Notes under the pieces: model-generated
Told to the model about the DNA's origin: nothing
Seen by the model: only the letters and a program-made list of their open reading frames with translations
Databases searched by the model: none
Assembly: GCF_031628175.1 (NCBI RefSeq)
Contig: NZ_JAVLVT010000001.1
Coordinates: 1-64,000 of the forward strand
DNA from: Lipingzhangella_A rawalii
GTDB taxonomy: Bacteria; Actinomycetota; Actinomycetes; Streptosporangiales; Streptosporangiaceae
Length of the DNA: 64,000 bases
Direction of reading: 5' to 3'
In this document: in pieces, positions 60,526 to 64,000 of the stretch
Layout: each line of letters starts with the position of its first letter
How positions within the stretch are numbered: position 1 is the stretch's first letter
Position numbers and translations under genes: made by a program

Positions 60526-60885
60526 GTGACCGAGAACGTTCAAGACATCGAGACCCTCGTCGACGACTGGCTCACTCTCGAGGAGGCGGCACGCGCCCTC
60601 AACGTCAGTCCGAACCGTGTGAAACAGTTCATCCGGGACCATAAGCTGCTCGGTGTGCGGAGTCAGGGGGTGCTACGGATCCCCGCGGCGTTCGTCGCCA
60701 ACGGTGCCGTGGTCAAGGGGCTTCCTGGAACCCTCACCGTGCTCGCGGACTGTGGATTCACCACCGAGGAAGCCCTTCGGTGGCTGTTCACCGCCGACGA
60801 CACGCTTCCCGGGGCGCCGATCGAGGCGATCGTTGCCAACCGCGGGACCGAGGTGCGACGTCGAGCCCAGGCCATGGCTCTGTGA
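60526..60885 (+). CDS. Rv2175c-like DNA-binding protein (PknL substrate family)
   Basis: This 119-residue protein has an N-terminal winged helix-turn-helix (about 15-65: DWLTLEEAARALNVSPNRVK, VLRIPAAFV) and a C-terminal helical domain (LADCGFTTEEALRWLFTADD). It matches mycobacterial Rv2175c, whose DNA binding is switched off by PknL phosphorylation near the N-terminus. In this protein Thr2 and Thr9 are candidates. GTG at 60526 is the family-like start. It is divergent from thiO, 2.7 kb from pknL. Confidence 0.85.
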   Translation: MTENVQDIETLVDDWLTLEEAARALNVSPNRVKQFIRDHKLLGVRSQGVLRIPAAFVANGAVVKGLPGTLTVLADCGFTTEEALRWLFTADDTLPGAPIEAIVANRGTEVRRRAQAMAL

Positions 60886-60919
60886 GGCGGCTGGTCCGAG
60901 TCGGGCTAGCCTGGGGGCA

Positions 60920-61567
60920 ATGACCGAATCCGCCCGTGCGCGCCTGGCTGCCGCGCGCCTCTACCTGTGTGTCGACGCCCGTCGAGAACAGGGCGACCTG
61001 CCGGAGTTCCTCAACGAGGTGCTCGGGGCGGGCGTCGACATCGTGCAGCTGCGGGACAAGTCGCTGGAAGCCGCCGAGGAACTGGAGGTCCTGGCGACGG
61101 TCCGGGAGGCGTGCAACCGCCACGGTGCCCTGCTCGCGGTCAACGACCGCGCCGACATCGCGCATGCCGTTCGCCCCGACATCCTGCACCTCGGCCAGCG
61201 GGACCTGCCGGTGCCGATGGCCCGCGCCATCGTCGGTGCGGACATGATCATCGGCCGTTCGACCAACACTCCGGAACGCGCCGACGCCGCGGCGAGTGCA
61301 GACGGCGTCGACTACTTCTGCGTCGGCCCGGCCTGGGCAACCCCAACCAAGCCGGGGCGACCAGCCGCCGGCCTGGACCTGGTCGAACACACCGCGCGAC
61401 GCGCCCCCGCCCGCCCCTGGTTCGCGATCGGCGGGATTGACCACACCAACCTGGATGCGGTACTGGCCGCCGGAGCCCAACGGGTTGTCGTGGTTCGGGC
61501 CATCACCGAGTCGACCGACCCGGCCGCGGCCACCGCCGAACTGGCGCGACGGCTGCATCAGCACTGA
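60920..61567 (+). CDS. thiE: Thiamine phosphate synthase
   Basis: The 215-residue TIM-barrel enzyme couples the pyrimidine pyrophosphate to thiazole phosphate, giving thiamine phosphate. Motifs: VDIVQLRDKSLEA, LLAVNDRADIA, HLGQRDLPV, GRSTNTPE, YFCVGPAWATPTKPGRP and FAIGGID. It is 34 bases after the Rv2175c-like gene and not in the thiO operon. No riboswitch precedes it. Confidence 0.95.
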   Translation: MTESARARLAAARLYLCVDARREQGDLPEFLNEVLGAGVDIVQLRDKSLEAAEELEVLATVREACNRHGALLAVNDRADIAHAVRPDILHLGQRDLPVPMARAIVGADMIIGRSTNTPERADAAASADGVDYFCVGPAWATPTKPGRPAAGLDLVEHTARRAPARPWFAIGGIDHTNLDAVLAAGAQRVVVVRAITESTDPAAATAELARRLHQH

Positions 61568-61796
61568 ATCCGACTGAACCCGCCTACGCCGTGCACGACC
61601 GACGTGCCTCGCCGCTTCGCGGCCCGTGTCCGGCCCGTCCGGATATGGTCGGAAACGGTGGCACGTGCGACGCGCCGGATTGTTTCGGGGATGGCGATCC
61701 TGCGTGTGGATGCGTGGCCCTGCGGCCTCGGACCAGTAGTCTGCGATCAACGGCAGGGACAGCGCGGCAGTTGCAGAGGGGGAGGACGCAGATCTG

Positions 61797-62777
61797 ATGG
61801 CGATGACCGGTGTCGTGAAGGATGAGTTGAGCCGGCTCACCGTGCTCAAGCCGTGCTGCCGTAAGGCGGAGGTGTCGGCGACACTGCGTTTCGCCGGTGG
61901 CCTGCATCTGGTCGGTGGGCGGATCGTGATCGAGGCGGAGCTGGACACGGGCTCGGGGGCGCGTCGACTCCGCAAGGACATCTCCGAGATCTTCGGGCAC
62001 GACTCGGAGGTCGTCGTGCTGTCCCCGAGCGGGCTGCGCAAAGGAAACCGCTATGTGGTGCGTGTGATCAAGGACGGCGACAGCCTGGCCCGGCAGACCG
62101 GCCTGATCGATGCGCAGGGACGGCCGGTGCGGGGTCTGCCGCGGCACGTGGTGGTCGGGGGAACATGTGACGCCGAGGCCGCCTGGCGGGGCGCCTTTCT
62201 TGCGCACGGCTCCCTGACCGAGCCGGGACGTTCGATGTCGCTGGAGGTGACCGCGCCCGGACCCGAGGCGGCTCTCGCCCTGGTGGGAGCGGCGCGGCGG
62301 CTGCGGATCCAGGCCAAAGCCCGCGAGGTGCGGGGAGTGGATCGAGTGGTGGTACGCGACGGCGATTCCATCAGCGCACTGTTGACCCTCTTGGGGGCCC
62401 ACGAGAGCGTTCTGACCTGGGAGGAACGCCGGATGCGCCGGGAGGTCCGGGCCACGGCCAACCGGTTGGCGAACTTCGACGACGCGAATTTGCGCCGCAG
62501 CGCCCGAGCCGCGGTTGCGGCGGGTGCTCGGGTGGAACGCGCATTGGAGATTCTCGCCGAGGAGGCCCCCGAGCATCTGGCGGCGGCCGGGCGGCTTCGC
62601 CTGACGCATAAGCAGGCCTCCCTGGAGGAGTTGGGTCAGCTTTCGGACCCGCCGCTGACCAAGGATGCGGTTGCCGGACGGATCCGGCGGTTGCTGGCGA
62701 TGGCCGACAAGCGGGCCGACGATCTGGGGATTCCCGGCACCGACGCGAATCTCACCGCCGACATGCTTGCGTCCTGA
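61797..62777 (+). CDS. whiA: Sporulation-linked transcription factor WhiA
   Basis: The 326-residue protein has an N-terminal LAGLIDADG-like domain (about 1-210) and a C-terminal helix-turn-helix (about 240-310: LSDPPLTKDAVAGRIRRLL). In sporulating actinomycetes WhiA, together with WhiB, drives the switch from growth to septation; it is conserved in most Gram-positives. The start MAMTGVVKDELSRL is standard. Unlike the usual order it is preceded by thiE rather than rapZ and yvcK, while gap still follows. Confidence 0.95.
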   Translation: MAMTGVVKDELSRLTVLKPCCRKAEVSATLRFAGGLHLVGGRIVIEAELDTGSGARRLRKDISEIFGHDSEVVVLSPSGLRKGNRYVVRVIKDGDSLARQTGLIDAQGRPVRGLPRHVVVGGTCDAEAAWRGAFLAHGSLTEPGRSMSLEVTAPGPEAALALVGAARRLRIQAKAREVRGVDRVVVRDGDSISALLTLLGAHESVLTWEERRMRREVRATANRLANFDDANLRRSARAAVAAGARVERALEILAEEAPEHLAAAGRLRLTHKQASLEELGQLSDPPLTKDAVAGRIRRLLAMADKRADDLGIPGTDANLTADMLAS

Positions 62778-62802
62778 GTACCAGGAGCGATGCAGCTGTT
62801 GC

Positions 62803-62827
62803 GGATGGTGCGGATTTTGCACCATCC
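62803..62827. terminator. Inverted repeat between whiA and gap
   Basis: GGATGGTGC-ggatttt-GCACCATCC is a perfect 9-bp stem with outer TGTT/AACA similarity, 25 bases after whiA. It may end whiA or serve as an operator for gap. Confidence 0.5.
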
Positions 62828-62848
62828 CTGTAACAGCGATAACTTCGA

Positions 62849-62864
62849 AGTGGTCTAGACCTTA
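62849..62864. promoter_or_regulatory. DasR-like operator (dre) before gap
   Basis: AGTGGTCTAGACCTTA contains the 10-bp palindrome GGTCTAGACC and matches 12 of 16 bases of the dre consensus ACTGGTCTAGACCACT. It lies about 120 bases before the gap start and resembles the site near glpK/pfp. Confidence 0.6.
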
Positions 62865-62982
62865 TGGGTGGCGTGTGCTCCCCGCGGAGGACGGCGCAGT
62901 GTGCTCCGTTAGGCTCGGTGGTGCCGCAGGCGTCTCCCCCCGATAAACAGCGACAACCCATAGACACGAGGGGATTGGTTCC

Positions 62983-63993
<1,011 letters not shown>

Positions 63994-64000
63994 CGTCCGG

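Overview
The window is a high-GC actinobacterial chromosome segment. Most genes are densely packed, start with ATG or GTG, and show strong G/C preference at third codon positions. Gene order matches the core region known from Mycobacterium and Streptomyces: ctaC-ctaD-ctaF, qcrB-qcrA-qcrC-ctaE, trpD, a DnaQ/UvrC-type nuclease, an NlpC/P60 protein, fadD15, glucokinase, plsC, macS-macR, aroG, pknL and an Rv2175c-like gene. Protein features point to the Streptosporangiales/Nocardiopsaceae side of the phylum, but this is inferred without a database search. Acidic insertions and tails in exported proteins, plus a BCCT osmolyte transporter, fit a salt-tolerant organism.

Layout. 1-6700: TPR protein, MBL-fold hydrolase, short SSB paralogue, HAD phosphatase, aldo/keto reductase, DUF3043 membrane protein. 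5660-8372: envelope-stress genes pspA-pspAA-htpX-pspAB. 8452-12227: glycerate kinase, HesB/IscA-type Fe-S protein, adenosine-kinase-like PfkB kinase, rpsD. 12638-22176: aa3 oxidase and bc1 complex, split by an L,D-transpeptidase lipoprotein. 22421-28306: pseudo-receiver, trpD, stand-alone Lrp/RAM protein, rhomboid protease, DEDD exonuclease/GIY-YIG fusion and a NYN RNase-like protein. 28281-29838: about 1.5 kb with no convincing gene, carrying a triple 40-bp repeat, a ~100-bp inverted repeat and other short repeats.

29839-44560: NlpC/P60 hydrolase, acyl-CoA ligase, glucokinase, acyltransferase, MacS/MacR, glpK, a phosphofructokinase with the residues of the PPi-dependent type, thiI and a BCCT transporter. 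44635-48907 is an accessory block with two XRE/DUF5753 regulators, their DUF6879 or DUF397 partners, and a small-protein/phosphotransferase pair. 49135-55547: a hypothetical gene, aroG behind an apparent aromatic-codon leader peptide and terminator (probable attenuator), a sulfite-oxidase-like molybdoenzyme, and a LytS/LytTR two-component system leading into a sodium/solute symporter. 55934-63993: PASTA kinase (PknL-like), TPP-riboswitch-controlled thiO-thiS-thiG, Rv2175c-like DNA-binding protein, thiE, whiA and gap.

Regulatory highlights are the aroG leader, the THI-box riboswitch, two DasR-like palindromes (upstream of glpK/pfp and of gap), and an inverted-repeat operator candidate before the DUF397-linked XRE regulator. 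I recognised no tRNA, rRNA, CRISPR array, transposase or prophage gene.
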